A stretch of 64,000 nucleotides of DNA from Symbiodinium natans (GCA_905221605.1 CAJNDS010000207.1:64001-128000); one strand, 5' to 3'. Counted from the stretch's first letter, positions 11,231 to 23,910 are shown. Notes: a model not told the origin generated them from the sequence alone. Numbers and translations: made by a program.

Positions 11231-12507
11231 GATGCTATGCGTCTGGCCAAGGAGGTTGCCGCGTTCGAGGCTGGGGGTGTGGTGGAGATGGGCTTAACAT
11301 GATCATCACGCATGCGTTTGTCTTTGCCCAATGTGCAGTAAAGGGCAATTCAAGTTTGACAAAGTGCAGCGGGCACTTTGTTCTTGCTGAGCCTCAGGTG
11401 CCCGCCGACGCATCGGGGCCGTTCCAGGCCAGTGGCTTGCGGGAATCCTGCTAGTAAGTGCCGATTGCTTTGCTTGAAGGTCGAGACTGCAGTCCGCGCT
11501 GCGGTCGAGAAAGAGGCCGGGAACGTGTCATCACAACAAAGCCTCGGTGGTGCCTTGCTGAATGTTGCATCGAACGGGCATTGCAGGAAAGGCATGCCAA
11601 AGAGAAGGAAGGACGCCCGGATCGACCTCGGGACGAGCGGGCGCATGCCCACGCTGGTGCCTAAGTGAAGCATCGCGATGTCGATGTCATGCCATGTCCA
11701 ACAAGCTCGCAGCTGAGGAAAGAAGGCCGGAGCGTCGAGACGATTTCCGAAAGGATGATCGGCGTGAAGATCGTCGAGAAGAGCGGCACGAACGGCGGGA
11801 TGACCGACGCGACGAGCGACGGGATGAACGACGGGACGAGCGGCGAGATGAACGACGTGATGAGCGACGAGATGACCGTCGAGACGATCGCCGAGAAGGC
11901 CGCCGGGACGAAGGGAGATCGCGAGAACGGCGAGATGATCGCCAGGAGCGCAGAGAAGTTCGATTGGAAGATCGACGTGATGATAGGCGAGACGATCGCA
12001 GATATGAGCGAAGAGATGATCGGGCATATGAAAGAAGAGAAGAGAGAAGAGATGACCGACAAGGAGACCGTCGAGACCCAAGGGACGAACGGTATCCGGA
12101 GCATCGGGATGATAGATATGGTGGTCGACAGGAGGAACAGCGCTGGGACAACCGTCAGGAGCACTACCGGCGAGACCCGAAAGAGCAGAGTTCCAGGCAC
12201 TACGATGTGGCACCTCATGGCAGTCACGGTGGCCGTGATGGACATCGTGATGGGCGTGAAGTCAGGCGAGATGACCGCCGAGATGAGCGACGGGATGACC
12301 GCCGCGACGACCGAGCGCAGGAGCGGCGGGACGATCGACGATATGAAGAGAGGCGTGATGACCGGCGAGGCAGGGCAGGAGAGACACGGGGGGGGGGAGT
12401 AGAGGACGTATTGTTATGCGTCGTCTAGCCTGCGTCTCCAGGTGGGGAGCGCCCCCGCACGGACGAGCGCTGGTCAGAGGTGCCCGCTCTGCCATTCTAG
12501 TGGGAGA
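11231..12507 (+). CDS. Arg/Asp-repeat (RD/RRDERRD) protein, multi-exon
   Basis: Small exons precede a long repeat exon: DAMRLAKEVAAFEAG (11231 on, after GGCAG), FKFDKVQRALCS (about 11350), VETAVRAAVEKEAG (11480 on) and ERHAKEKEGRPDRPRDERA (about 11590). The long exon starts by the ATG at 11694 or at the acceptor CTCGCAG|CTG. It reads AEERRPERRDDFRKDDRRED and then about 180 residues of RRDERRD/RRDDRRE units. A candidate last exon near 12441 ends TDERWSEVPALPF before TAG at 12505-12507. Alternating Arg with Asp or Glu is typical of nuclear RNA-processing proteins of the RS/RD class. That is an inference from composition, and the family is not identified. Several other frames are open across the repeat because its codon pattern is periodic. 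Confidence 0.5.
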
Positions 12508-13775
12508 AGTGTCTGCTACAGCAAGTATGCACCCTTCAGTGCAAGCCAGTTGCCGGTGCAGGGCGGCAAACTCCGCGAGAATGACCGGAGTCGGGCCGAG
12601 AGGACTGGCATCAAACGCACTCTGGTTAGCCCAAGCATGCAGGGACGTCCGACCCATCCTCCTCAGTGTTGTGGTGTCATGCAAGTAGCATCTGTGTGCT
12701 ATGTTCACCGGCGCACCGGTGCCGCCACTCCTTTGCTTCTTTGAACGTTACGCGCGCCCCCCTTGGAGGCCCCGTTCTCGGAGCCGGGGCTCCTGGCGGG
12801 CAGAATCTCATGTACAGGGACGTATCAGGGCACATGCCTATAGGGCCTACAGGAACCGTCTGGAGTGACTTGGGGAGGTTTTCATCAGGAAGTCCAGGTA
12901 GATTCACCTCGAAGTTCCGGATCCGAGTTGAGTGAATTTGGGGCCTTGAGGGTTTGGACTGTTCAGAAATCCGGTGGTTGAACAAAGTTAATGTAATCCT
13001 AGTCAAGGGGATTAGAGAATATTGGGGTTTTATCAAGGCGCCCCTGTGTTCGGAAATGCCCCTCTGGGTTGAGCTCCTGGACCGTGCTTATCTACTCGTC
13101 CTCCGCAGCATGCTAAAACCCAGCTGAACAAATCTCCCTAAAACAGCCCCAGTTCATAGTCAGCTTCGAACGCTCAGGTCATGTTCAGGGACACGACAGG
13201 CCCGAGGGGAGCATGGGTGGGAGGGAGGGCCAGTGTACCTGGTACATCCTGGTATCTCAGCAATCCATGGCCTGGGCCCCCATGCCCTGGGCCCCCAAAA
13301 CTACCCTGAAAGTAGACTTGCGATCGCTCATGCCTTGCAGGTGGCTGAGTACATGCGCATGTCCGCCCGGGTCCATCCCAGAAGCCCCGACCCCACGCAC
13401 TACGTAAAATCGCTAAACTAAACCACTCCTGAACTTCTTTATTGCCTGACATCCCCAACCACATGTTTCCTCTCCCCCTCCCCTGAAAGCACAAGACAAA
13501 TCTGATCTCGGAAGATCTTTTTCAGGCGCGAAGCCAAGGGCCCAGACGGCCGTCCTCTGCTGCAGGCACATGGTGCCGTTGCTTTGGGATCTTTTGGAAT
13601 TTTGGGAATTGGGATGCCACGCTGTAACAGTCTTGACTGCGTGTCTTCGGACAGGGCGGGCTTGCCCCTGTTCTCGCTCCGGAGGGATGTTTGTCTGTAA
13701 CTTGTTGGTTGTTCATTGCATCGTGGTATCCTGCCTTCGGAGTCCGCAGAGTTGTGACTTGTGTTTCATCGCCAG
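12508..13775. other. stretch without supported exon
   Basis: One plus-strand frame near 12520-12620 (SKYAPFSASQLPVQGGKLRE) may be a stray exon. Otherwise I see nothing convincing. Confidence 0.35.
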
Positions 13776-16700
13776 GAGGTCTGCATCAAAAGGGCACTGG
13801 AAGCGTACCCTTGGGCCCTCGAGCCCGAGATGCCATGGCCACAAGCCCCCTGAAATCTTCTTTCAGAGATCCAAGCAGACGAAGCGGATACCCATCAGAA
13901 AATGTGCCAGGAGTATGCTTCCGGTCGAAGGACTGTGGGAGCTTCGTTTAGATTTTGTGATATCGCCGCCCCTCAGTTCGTCCAGTGCAGCTGCAACGAG
14001 CCGGAGAACCAATTTCATGCTTTGAGATCACTGATCACCCTGTGCTCTCGAGGAATGATGGAGAGGTTCCGGGCCAGCTCGCCATCCAGAACCACTCAGG
14101 TGGCCACAGTTGACCTACAGCCGAAGAGCCAGACATGGGAGTTGCTAGCGTCAAGTTGTAAAATGTCCACACCCTTCAGTCCTTCTTAGGACGTGGACAG
14201 TTCTCTGGCAAACACAGGGACCTTCCAAGTAAAGCCCAGCTTCGTTCGTGTAGTTTCACAATAAGCCGAGAGTTTGTGGATTCTTATGTTAGACTTCCAT
14301 GATGTACTGGCATGCTCGCTTGCAAATGAGGAAACAAATAGAATGTCTTACCGTAGTGGTTGTGTTGCCATTGCTAACGAGGCATGCCGCACCCATCAGC
14401 TGCTCCAGCGCTGAGGTGGCCTTTTGGGACTTTCGGAGATCTCAGAGAGCTGCGTAGGAGGTGATATCGTGCCCCTACCCATGGCATCAGACCGACAAGT
14501 GAATGGTAGCTGCAGCCAGGGACGTTGACCGGACACGGATCAGGGAACAGGCGCGTTCCGAGGCTGGATGCTTCATGACGCGTCTTTGGTATAGAATCGG
14601 ATTCTTTTGAACTCGCTGTTGATGGTGGGTCCTTGTGGGCGGGGCCTGCAACTGTGAGTGCATCGTCGCGAGTGTGGAAGGCGGAAAAGAAGGCCAGCGC
14701 TGCAGAGCAGGTGTCCTTGGACATGCAGAAGCAGGCGGACTGGCAGGGCCTTGAGCAGTGTTCCAGTGTTCGAGTGTCTCAGAAAGTAAGTGGTTTGCAG
14801 TCATGAAACAAATCAAGGCCATTCGTGCTACCGAGCGGCTGAACAATGCCAAGCGAAAAGCGGAAGAGGCCGGCAAGCCCGGAGGTTATAATTCCAGGTG
14901 CTAGTAGCCATCCGAGACTCGAGAGTAGCATGAAGTAAGTGTTGTAGGAGTGCAGCGTCCGAGCGGTTACACATGCTTGCATTGCTTACAGGGTTACCCG
15001 CAAAATGACGTGCTGACGTCGTAGAGTTAGCGTGAGCGGGATGGAAGTGAAACGCAGATCTGCTCTCAGGTCTCCCGGGCAACGGAACAGAAGCAGAAAG
15101 AGGTCGGACTGCGCCTGTTTTCACAAACGGGGCCTGGGGTCTGGATCTCCACACTTGGAAGCCTGAAGCTATCAAGCTGACCGCAGTGGGGACAGTTCGG
15201 CTCCTGGGAGCCTGGTGGTTTATGTGCGCAGACATTGGTTTATTGTTTTGGCTTAGACTGCAACAACAAGAAGTTCAAAGAACCGTCGGAGTCCGGAGGC
15301 CAAGGCGATGCAAGAGGAAGCCCAGCGGAAGATGAGGGAGGCCATCACCTTCCGCGTGGGGCACCTCCAAGCCCTATCTGTGTTGACTTGACGGCAAATG
15401 CAGATTGCAGGGTCTTGGCTTGATCTCCGCAAGCGTCTGCAAAAGGTTGTTGACACCCAAGCAAACTTGAACTGCTCTCTCCGAACCTCCATGGTGAAAG
15501 CACGGCGAAGGCATGTGCGGCCACCATCCTTGCACGGAGCAAGTAGTTGACCTCGACATGACGGCGATCCGCCAATCTCCCACGGCCCCCCATACTCTGT
15601 AACATTCTGTAACGTGCTGAAAAGCAAGCATTTTGAGTCATTTGTTTTGGAAAAGTCTCGGTGTCTCAGCCGTGGCTTCCGGAGGCCGAGCAAGCCGAGC
15701 AGGCATGCCTGGAAGCTTCCCACGAGGCCGAGCGCTACAAGGCCTGCTGGGTTTAGTCTCTGTTCTTCATGGGTTCCTCATGGGTGATTAGGCGATCCTG
15801 AAGGAAGAGCCAACAAGATCTGCAAGCAAGGTCTCCTTTGCTCTCTGCGCACAGCAGTGTAGAAGCCTTCCAGTCCTGTCTCTCGCATGTGGTCGGACTG
15901 GTGCGGGGTTTGCATCTTGGATACCACAGGGGTTGAGTTCCACATGGAGTCCTGTCCACACGCTTATTGGGAAATCGTTGCATGGCATACTGTCGCCAGG
16001 ACACTGATTGCACACTCTCCATTGAAAACGCCAGAGAACCGCACCCCACCGCAAGCTCCCGATGATTTCCCGAGCCACAGAAAGGACTACCTCGCGCAAG
16101 CGGAACGGGAGTCGCAGGAATGCTCCGTTGAGTGCGCCAGGCCGGATGCGACCTCGAGGGTTGTTGTGTGGCCTACCGGATCCACGCCCGTCATTCTCCC
16201 CAGCTGCAGCCCAAACAAGCCCGAAGCCCCAGGTGCGCCAAAGATGCAGCCGTGGCCAAACAGGAGGCCGGCGAGTTTTCTTTCTACCTGTGGGGTCATC
16301 AACTCACTTGAGACAGCGATGGGCTCGCGACTAGATCATGAACCAATAGCATCCACTCGCCTGGGTTCCAGGTGTTTTGAAGTTGTTCACGACCGGTCTA
16401 CATGGAAGGAGAGTCTATGGCACCAGTCTTGAGGCAAACGTCCGGAGAGAAGCTTGCGTTGCCTCGCAGGCGCAGAAGTTGCGTGCGGCGGTGGGCAAGA
16501 TCATGATCGAGGCCTCCAAGCTTGCGGACTACCGGGCTGAAGGTTTCTACTTGGCACTTTGGTTGACGAGTTGGGGCTGCAGTTTTCTCCTCCCTCAGCA
16601 GTGCATCCAAGATTGCATGGCCATCGTGACTCAGAACCCATCTGAACCCACCTGAACTCCAGGCCCCGAACATCCCTCCACGGCGAATCCTATGGCCCTT

Positions 16701-16960
16701 GCAAGGATGACGAGCTTTGAGCCGACCCCCTCGGCCTGTTAATGAGTCTGCGGTTTGTGGATCACTGCGTGAATTGTGGGCTTAGTGTGCGGAGCTCATG
16801 GTGAGTGCTTTAGAAGTTTTCCAGTTTTCCAAGCATCCTCATACAGTTGTATCCTCAGGTTCTGAGCAGGTATGCAGGGCTTGTGGACAAGGGGAGGGGT
16901 GCTTCGGGCTAGCCGGCAACTGGCCGATGAGGACGCAGTGGTCCGCTACCGCCACATGGA
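13776..16960 (+). CDS. multi-exon gene for a Glu/Ala/Lys-rich, probably coiled-coil protein
   Basis: About eleven short plus-strand exons share one style. They read EVCIKRALEAYPWALEPE (13776 on), IQADEADTHQKMCQEYASG (about 13869), LQRAGEPISCFEITDHPVL (13991 on), WKAEKKASAAEQVSLDMQKQ (about 14675), MKQIKAIRATERLNNAKRKA (about 14803), AKAMQEEAQRKMREAI (15299 on), PWLPEAEQAEQACLEASHEA (15670-15741), AQAERESQECSVECA (about 16099), CAKDAAVAKQEAGE (about 16234), AQKLRAAVGKIMIEASKLAD (16470-16542) and RASRQLADEDAVVRYR (about 16905). Exon 15670-15741 is exactly 24 codons between CTCAG and a GC donor. The repeated EAEQ/KAEE/AQKL character suggests an alpha-helical rod. No domain is named, and it could be two genes. 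Confidence 0.5.
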
Positions 16961-18473
16961 AAGCGATGGAGTTCTCAACAGAGTGCCAACCGAGCCTTCA
17001 GCCCACTCCAAGAGTCTATTGGGGTACTGTACTTTGCAAGAATGCACCGAGAAAGGTAGGTAACTGCCGGTAGGCTCATGTCTGGGGGCAAGCAATGAAA
17101 TGGCCACAAATGCTGCCGTACAGCTCTTGACTGAATATGACGGTTGCTGTTGACACGACATATGTCAGGTGGGCTACCAGGACCTACAAGGATAGTCATT
17201 TCGATGCCCCTCAACTTTGATTCCCTGCTGGCTTGTTCCGCACTTCTTGTTGTCGTTACGGTAACCAGCTCAATACCGGCAGCATGGCTGGCTCCATGCT
17301 ACGGACAAAAAGCTGTTGAGATGCGCGGTGGCACAGTGCGGTTCCCATTTCGGATTCCCTCCGCGTGACAAGGGTCGGTGCAGAATGCTCTGGCCTGCTG
17401 CCAGACGTGACACAGCCGGGGTCTTCGCAGAGCTGTCATGCAAACCGCGCAAGCTATTGTGCCGCAGCTTGTGGAGTAGTGTTCAAGCTGGGTTCAGCGC
17501 CTGGCGACTGCGATTCATTCATCTCGCGCGCATCTGAGGCAGTAGCTTCCAGTCAGACTTCTGAATGCACTGGCCAGTCCAGAGTGTACAGAGGTGTACG
17601 AAGAACTTTGTCGGCTAGTCATTCTCGCGCTGAGGCTCTACCCGACTGAAGGAATGCCGTCAGCTTAGAATCCAGCAAGATGTTCCGAAACGTTGCTTAG
17701 CATTGCTTCGCTGCATTTGATCGATATTGCGCGGTGGAGCCCTTTCCTTCCAAACGGCATAATATGCCCTAAGTCGCAAGGGTTCGAAGTTGGAAGTAGA
17801 AGGTGTTTAGGGTGTAGGATTCGCGGTTTGCCGGTTTGCCTGTGCTTGCATTGGCCTTGGTTTGCCCCGGGTCTCTGTCGGGGGATGGTGTAAAGCTTCA
17901 AGTGAAGCCCACATCATCAAAAGAGCTGCGGAAAGAGAGGCCATGAGAGGCCCGAAGGAGAGCCTCCCCCAGAGCATGCCGAGGTCGGTCCCAAGACCCA
18001 GCGTTTCCAGCCAAGGCCTCTGGATGTAGCGCTTAAGCATTGCGTAGGGCAGCTTTTGCGAACCGCTTCCTGCTGCTTCCTGCTGCTTCCTGCTGCTGTC
18101 TGCCGACTCGGCAGGCTTCTTTTCTTGGGGCGGCGCTTGAGCAACGTAAACCTCCAACCGAACTGAAAGGGCCTAGGGTCAAGCATGTCCCTTCTGTCAG
18201 GCAGCCAAGATGACGAGAACCGTCCTCTCAGGTCCAAAGGCTCGCCTGGGAAAGCTAAGTTCAGTCGAGTCACTGGCATCCTAGGGCATCTTCCGCCGTC
18301 AGCACATTCATGCTGCACGCAGCCACATCCCCAATCCCGTGCTGCCCTCAACCCCTAAACTTTTTCAGTTCTCGAGCGCGGCGCCACCAAAGCTCTGACA
18401 CTCACATCTCCCGACCCTAGACTGCTTAGACCTGTTACACTCCCAAGCCCCCCCTGAAGCATTCGCAGCACCA
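16961..18473. other. stretch with weak candidates on both strands
   Basis: A plus-strand frame at about 17373-17560 is Ser/Ala/Cys-rich and may be coding. A minus-strand candidate at 17807-18157 is listed separately. Confidence 0.3.
17807..18157 (-). CDS. possible minus-strand gene with one membrane segment
   Basis: The minus frame from ATG at 18157 gives 116 residues. The N-terminus is Pro/Lys/Gln-rich (QEKKPAESADSSRKQQEAAG), then comes an ordinary segment, then a hydrophobic stretch (LSFGPLMASLSAALLMMWAS) that could be a membrane helix. It would be the only minus-strand gene I can propose in the window. Part of the frame rests on a CTTCCTGCTG repeat at about 18060-18095, which lowers confidence. 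Confidence 0.25.
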   Translation of the reverse strand: MEVYVAQAPPQEKKPAESADSSRKQQEAAGSGSQKLPYAMLKRYIQRPWLETLGLGTDLGMLWGRLSFGPLMASLSAALLMMWASLEALHHPPTETRGKPRPMQAQANRQTANPTP

Positions 18474-18566
18474 GGCCTGCTTCCCGCCATTGGTGTGGGC
18501 GCGGCAGTCTACTGGATCACGGGTATCGCCTCGATGACCACGCTGGGCCTGGTTGGGACCCTACAG
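18474..18566 (+). CDS. possible membrane-helix exon
   Basis: The frame reads IGVGAAVYWITGIASMTTLG and then LVGTLQ, a strongly hydrophobic helix, ending at CTACAG|GGG. Function unknown. A frame at about 18715-18790 (AKVKSHVREPFGQAVIRKIQ) could be a later exon. Confidence 0.3.
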
Positions 18567-20518
18567 GGGTTTTGGGCTGTAGTGTGTCTACCTCAGTTGA
18601 AAACTTGCAACCGCAGGTCATGTAGCCGGTGTCGACGCCTTTGCAATCGCAGCTTTAAGCAAACGGCATTAACAATCGAACACCACTGATTCTGCAAAGC
18701 GCTCTTCCAGCTTGGTGTTAGCCAAAGTAAAATCCCATGTGCGTGAACCCTTCGGTCAAGCCGTGATCAGGAAAATTCAGCCTGGCCATTTAGGTTTCTT
18801 TAGCTTCTCCAGTTATGAAAAGCAGTGCAACAAATGCGTCTCGACCATGAGTCATCATCGTGATGGTCAAGACACACATGTTGCCAGCTTTCCATAGGCG
18901 GACAAGTTGTCACCAGATTGATCCTGGGCGCTTGCACGGTGCCGGCTGAGCTACACGAGAATTGTGCAGTGCGCCGGCTGGCGTGCTGTGACCACGCAGC
19001 AAGCCTGAGAGACTGGTGAAACTGATCGAGGCAACGAGCCAGGAGGCCTTGCTCGCTTTTTCACTTCCACGCTGGCACCGTCACACTCGCCAAAGATCAT
19101 AGCCACAGTCCGAAACAAGCCCGCTCGTTGACGGACTTGCGCGAGCGAGCGCGCGCGCGATGGTTGTCTGTGTTGAGGGCACAATTTCGTGGTCCCATCA
19201 GCCTCTTTTTCCGTAGACAGCCTCATCGGCTCAGATTAGGTCATAGAAGTAAGACTGTGCCGGCAAAGCGGGTGCATCGGCTGCCAGCCCAGGAATGGAC
19301 CATCTAAGTACTAAGTTACAAACGAAAGACCACGAAGATTGCACGAAGTTGATTTTTCCGAGATTACCTTTAACCCCAGGGTTTCAGCAATTTCAAGGGG
19401 TTCTAATCACCTTGACGTCTTGAAGTTTTAACAAAGGTTGGCTGAGCAATTCTGGGCTGTTTCACCATGCGTGGTTCCAAAGGAAGCAGAGCATGGGTCA
19501 ATGTTTGGGGATGTGGGGTGTGGATGTATGTGGTTGAGCCGCCGGAGACGTTTGCTGAGAGTTCTCAGGTCGGAATTGGTGCTGGAGTTGGGTACGGCGT
19601 TGGCAGGCAGATGACCTCGGCCTGGGCAGAAGACATGGCACATGCACAGCACAGCGCGATGCACATCATCTCTTACATTCGCGTTTGTGTAAGAATCCAT
19701 GCAAGTTTGGGAAGGACCTTGCAAGTGGTAAGTAAAGCGCACCTTGTCATCCGAACTTCCCCCCCTGAAGCCATAGTATCGCCCTAGTCCCAGAGCATCT
19801 CTCAATTGGGCACAGTTGGATCGCCGACAAGATGCAGAAGAAAGGTGATGCCCAAAACAAGGTGCGTGCGGCTCAGTGCGCCTCAGCAGTGCTCTCGGCA
19901 GGTCCCTGCAGCGATTCCGCAAGTAAGCCCAGTCGCTCCACTACCACCCAAAGCTCTACAGGGTTTGGAAAACCCAGGCAGATGGACCAGCTCCCATGGG
20001 CTGTCCAGGCGGGCTTTAGGGGGTTTCCACTGTCCGCTGCTGTTAGACGACCCTACAATATCAGGTTCATGCACGATCATGCATGAATGTTTCAAGCCTC
20101 AGGCATGCAGAGTCATAATATCTGCCGTGGCTGGCAGGTTGCGCTTCAGCACTGGCAGGACTGCCAGCAGCCGCATACTTGTAGTGAGCCGCCTATAAGA
20201 AGTTCCGACGAGACTACTCCTGCACCGTGGATAGTTTGCAAAGCTCGAAAAGAGCTCCAAGAGCATCGGTTAAGAGGTACCACAGGTGGAAACGCACTGA
20301 AACACTGGTGATTCACGAGGCCATTGAATGGAGACGGTTGCCGACAGAGTTGCTGAACATGGCCGAATTTTGCGTTTTTGCGGCAGGAGTTCGTGACACG
20401 CCAGGCTGCTGGCAGGCTGTGGCTTGTGGACTTGAGAAGCCGAAGCTTGTGGAAGCTCCGGCCACCGCCAGTATCCATACTGTCCATACTCGCAGACGCT
20501 TTCCGTTCTTTGGTGCAG
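18567..20518. other. stretch with scattered short exon candidates
   Basis: Exon candidate 19816-19861 reads IADKMQKKGDAQNK between CACAG and a GTGCGT donor. It resembles the coiled-coil exons upstream. Nothing else is firm; the 164-codon minus frame at 19428-19922 has no protein-like pattern. Confidence 0.35.
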
Positions 20519-20590
20519 GCAACTGTCCCCAGCTGATGTGGACGCGATCTGGGCCCAGTTCGAGCAGTACGAACCAACGTGCAGGGCTTG
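20519..20590 (+). CDS. unrecognised short exon
   Basis: After GGTGCAG the frame reads QLSPADVDAIWAQFEQYEPT. The composition is that of a normal soluble protein. The longer frames covering this stretch read less well. Confidence 0.38.
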
Positions 20591-20857
20591 AAGCGGGGTC
20601 GTAAGCATTCAGGTTGGAGTGGCACGGTTGCCATGCGTAGAGAGAAAGATGGCAGGAGGCATTGTATGCATTGCCTGATCTGAGGCATTCTGCAAAGGGC
20701 TTAACTTGGCTTAGTTCCACATCTGCCATTCTTCAAGCAGAAGGCTTCAGACAAAAGGGTCCACAGCTTCATAGGACACAGGGGCGTGGACCTTCTCACT
20801 CGTGTTACACTGTGTCCCTCTCGTTTTTATGCCTGTGTCTGTGCATGAGAGGGTGCG

Positions 20858-20993
20858 ATGGCCAGACTGCTCGCTCATCTCAGGCATGCTGCCAATGCCC
20901 GTGCACTCGTGCGCGGATCGAGTGCTGCAGCTGCGTCGGAGCCTCTTTCCGTGTTAAGATGTTTTGCAAGCAGGGTGCACAGGGGTGCAAAGG
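20858..20993 (+). CDS. possible first exon with mitochondrial-type presequence
   Basis: From ATG at 20858 the frame reads MARLLAHLRHAANARALVRG, then an Ala/Ser run, then LSVLRCFASRVHRG. It is rich in Arg, Ala, Leu and Ser with a single acidic residue, which is the composition of a mitochondrial targeting presequence. The RCFASR stretch could hold a processing site. The mature protein is not recognised, because the frame turns to low quality after about 20995. Confidence 0.35.
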
Positions 20994-21936
20994 TGTGCCT
21001 CTGCAGGGGCCGCAGGGGGCGGTGGGGGGGAGGACAGTGCGGAAACTATCCCGGGGCACAGTGGTCTAGCGATCAGAGGGTTTTCCAGTGTTGAATTCGA
21101 AACCCCCGGTGCAGAGGTCCAGCAGCTCGCAGGCCCGCAGAATAGGGTTTGCATGATTCAGTTTGATTTAGATTGTGATGGCCATTCAGCTCGCATCTGG
21201 CATCACACCAATCACGGTAGCCATGCAAAGCCGGCACAGGGTGCGGTGTGTTCCAGTAATTCCAGTCGGGGTGACTGAAGTCTGCTTGTGCTTGTGAGCG
21301 GTTTTTGTGAGAATGGCCCACACGACGCACTCATGCTGTGCCACACACCACACGCTTCAGGGCTGTAACATGCTGTAACATGCTGTAACACTGTAGCCGA
21401 GCAGAGCTCTTTGAGATCCGGTTTCAAGTACGCTTTTTCAAAGACAGGGCCCCGCCTCCTTCAGCAGCGGCACAGGGCCAACCTTCGTGGCCACGCAGGC
21501 GGCTGAGGCCTTGGGAGAGGGTCAAGATCCGAGAAAATCCGGGGAGGGTCCATCACATGAAGGTCCGAGGATGCTCGGGGTTTGTCTAGCCGGATGCAGA
21601 GCTATTGAGTGGATGTTGTGGGAATCACTGTGTCGCCTTTTTTTGCTGCGGCCCACTTGAAGGGTTCCAGGAACGCCGTCGGACGTTGCATGCGAACCTG
21701 TCAAGCCAAATTTACACTCAAATTCGTCGCAACATCCTCCCTCTTAACGAGTTCTCTTTCGTCTGGCGAATGTTGAATGTGGCTTTCCGACTTATGACTT
21801 ATGCATTGTTGAATCGTGAGAACGTGCCAAGCCATGGCATTGACAACAATTCTCATGGGCCAGGGAACCTTGAACCACAAACCGACTCCCCAAAGCCTAA
21901 TGTGTGACGCATCTTATTGCCGAGAGCCAGTCGCAG

Positions 21937-22282
21937 GTTTGAGAAAGCAGAGACGAATCAGATGGCGTTCATCGCAGAAGGTTTTGCCGTTCAGGAAGAC
22001 GGGCTTAGGGTTCCGGGCTGTGCATTATGACATTGGTTGCAAGGGTGGAGTGTGCATGGGTGTGCTGTGGTTGTTCTCTTGCCACGTGCTTGAACGCGTG
22101 CGTGCAGAATGGGTTGGATGTCGTTGTTGAGCAGTATTCGGGGGTCTAGAGTCCAGCAGGAGCCTAGCGTCTAGCATCTGGCCCGGTCTGACAGCACAAG
22201 CTCGTTTTCTTCTGAACTTTCTTTGCAGCGGCGGCTTTCTGCACAGTCAGAAGCTCAAACCGCTCTTCGCCACACTTTGGCT
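21937..22282 (+). CDS. two unrecognised exons
   Basis: Exon one (21937 to about 22008, after CGCAG) reads FEKAETNQMAFIAEGFAVQE and then DGLR. Exon two (22229 on, after the strong acceptor TTTCTTTGCAG) reads RRLSAQSEAQTALRHTLA. Both look coding and are 220 bases apart on the same strand. Confidence 0.4.
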
Positions 22283-23910
22283 GGGCCTCGGATTTTGAAG
22301 TACGGGCCTGGTCATATTTTCCTTGTGGACAGCGTCCATGCACTTCAGCTCAGAAAGCCTGCAGAGAGATGTCTCAGCCTTGGCTACATTGCACGTTGCA
22401 ACACTGGAGAATCGGAGTCACGGCCAGGCATCTCTGATACAGAATCTGGCCCAGCATGCGCCACAGCAGGAAGTTGTTGATGCTTAAAATTGCCTAAGCT
22501 GACTACAGCCCAAAGGCAGCACACTGTCATGTCTTCATCTTATTGCGGCTCCTTGAAAAATTTAGCGTTCAGCATCTTGATGGAAAGCCGCTAAGTGACT
22601 GGTCTCAGACGTTGCAGCAGTAGGCAAGTTGCGAATGCTAGTCCTTACATCTTGGGCTCAAAGACTCAAAGCATCACCCTGTGTCTTCGTGCTGTTTCAC
22701 TGGCGCAGGGAAGCTAAGCCCGCTGTATTCAGGGAGTGAGATCCGATGGCGGTGCTCCTGGACGAGAAAGCACAGGTGATTTCTTGTCACACTACTAGTA
22801 GGGGCATCGTGTGGCATCATGAGGCATCTTGGGCCGGGTCCAAGTCAGACTGCGACAACTTTACACCCATCCGAAATCTGGCACATCGGCTGCCCAACAC
22901 TTCGAACTCCACGTGACTAAGAAGTGAAGGTTCAGCCAACAAAGGGAGCCGCGCCATCAGCATTAGGATTCATCAGGATGTCAGATGAATCAGCTTAGGA
23001 TTCACAGGGCCTGTTGATAGCGGAGTCCACTGATCCACCTGCCTTTACCAGCATCAAAGAGTCCCATCCGCTGAGGATGGTTCCTTTTGCAAGCGCATGA
23101 GATTCATGAGTGAGCCCTCAACAGCCTGATCCCATGTTAATCCACAGCCCCCAAATTCCAACAGACCCCAGAGCACCGTGAGACCGAAATGCGGTAATCT
23201 CTAAGCGCCCCAAGGGCCAAGTCGACAGGCCGTGGAAGATCAATTTTTTGAAGCTGCAACTCCCGGCCGGAGCCGGCGAAAAGGAAGTGCACGGGATCAG
23301 ATCATTTTGCGGGGTACTGGTAGCTTCCTAGCGTCCTAGGCCTCCTGGTGCCCTTGAAGCCCCTTCATCCTGCACCTGTCAAGGGAAAGTCGTATCTAAA
23401 TTGCATCCCATCGGATGCTCCAGGATTGTTTCCCGTCATTTCCGGGGGCCACGCTCCGGGCCTGAAGGCTTCGTGACACTCCCCACAGGGATTCGGTGCA
23501 CACCAGCCAAGACATGGCTATCTTCGGCTTCCTCGAGAAGAGCTCTCAACTGTATACTTTCGTTATCTTTCGTTTCTTTAGGTGGCACCTAAATCCCTTG
23601 AAATCAAGAGCTGCGACCCTGCTGATCTTGAAATCTTCGTCAGCGGCACCACGCTAGGCACCTCCAGACTCGTGTGAAAAAAAGGCCGACGGACAACATG
23701 TTTAACAACTTTGCAGAGCGGTGGTTGGAAGTGGCAGAGTGGCTTTGAAATGTCTTGTGCGAGTCTTCTGGAATCTTCTAGGTTTACTTCCAAAAAACGA
23801 AAACTGGCATCAGGCTGATCTGGATTGCAGCCACGGGACACTCAAAAGCATATCATTAAGCCGACGGCCTAAGATCTTGAGTGCGCTCGTGGGCGCGGGC
23901 ATCTGCAGAA
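22283..23910. other. stretch without supported exon
   Basis: Nothing supportable; frames are short and interrupted. Confidence 0.5.

Noticed and set aside
19428-19922. 164-codon minus-strand frame
   Set aside because: No family pattern and no splice context; the neighbouring exon at 19,816 is on the plus strand.
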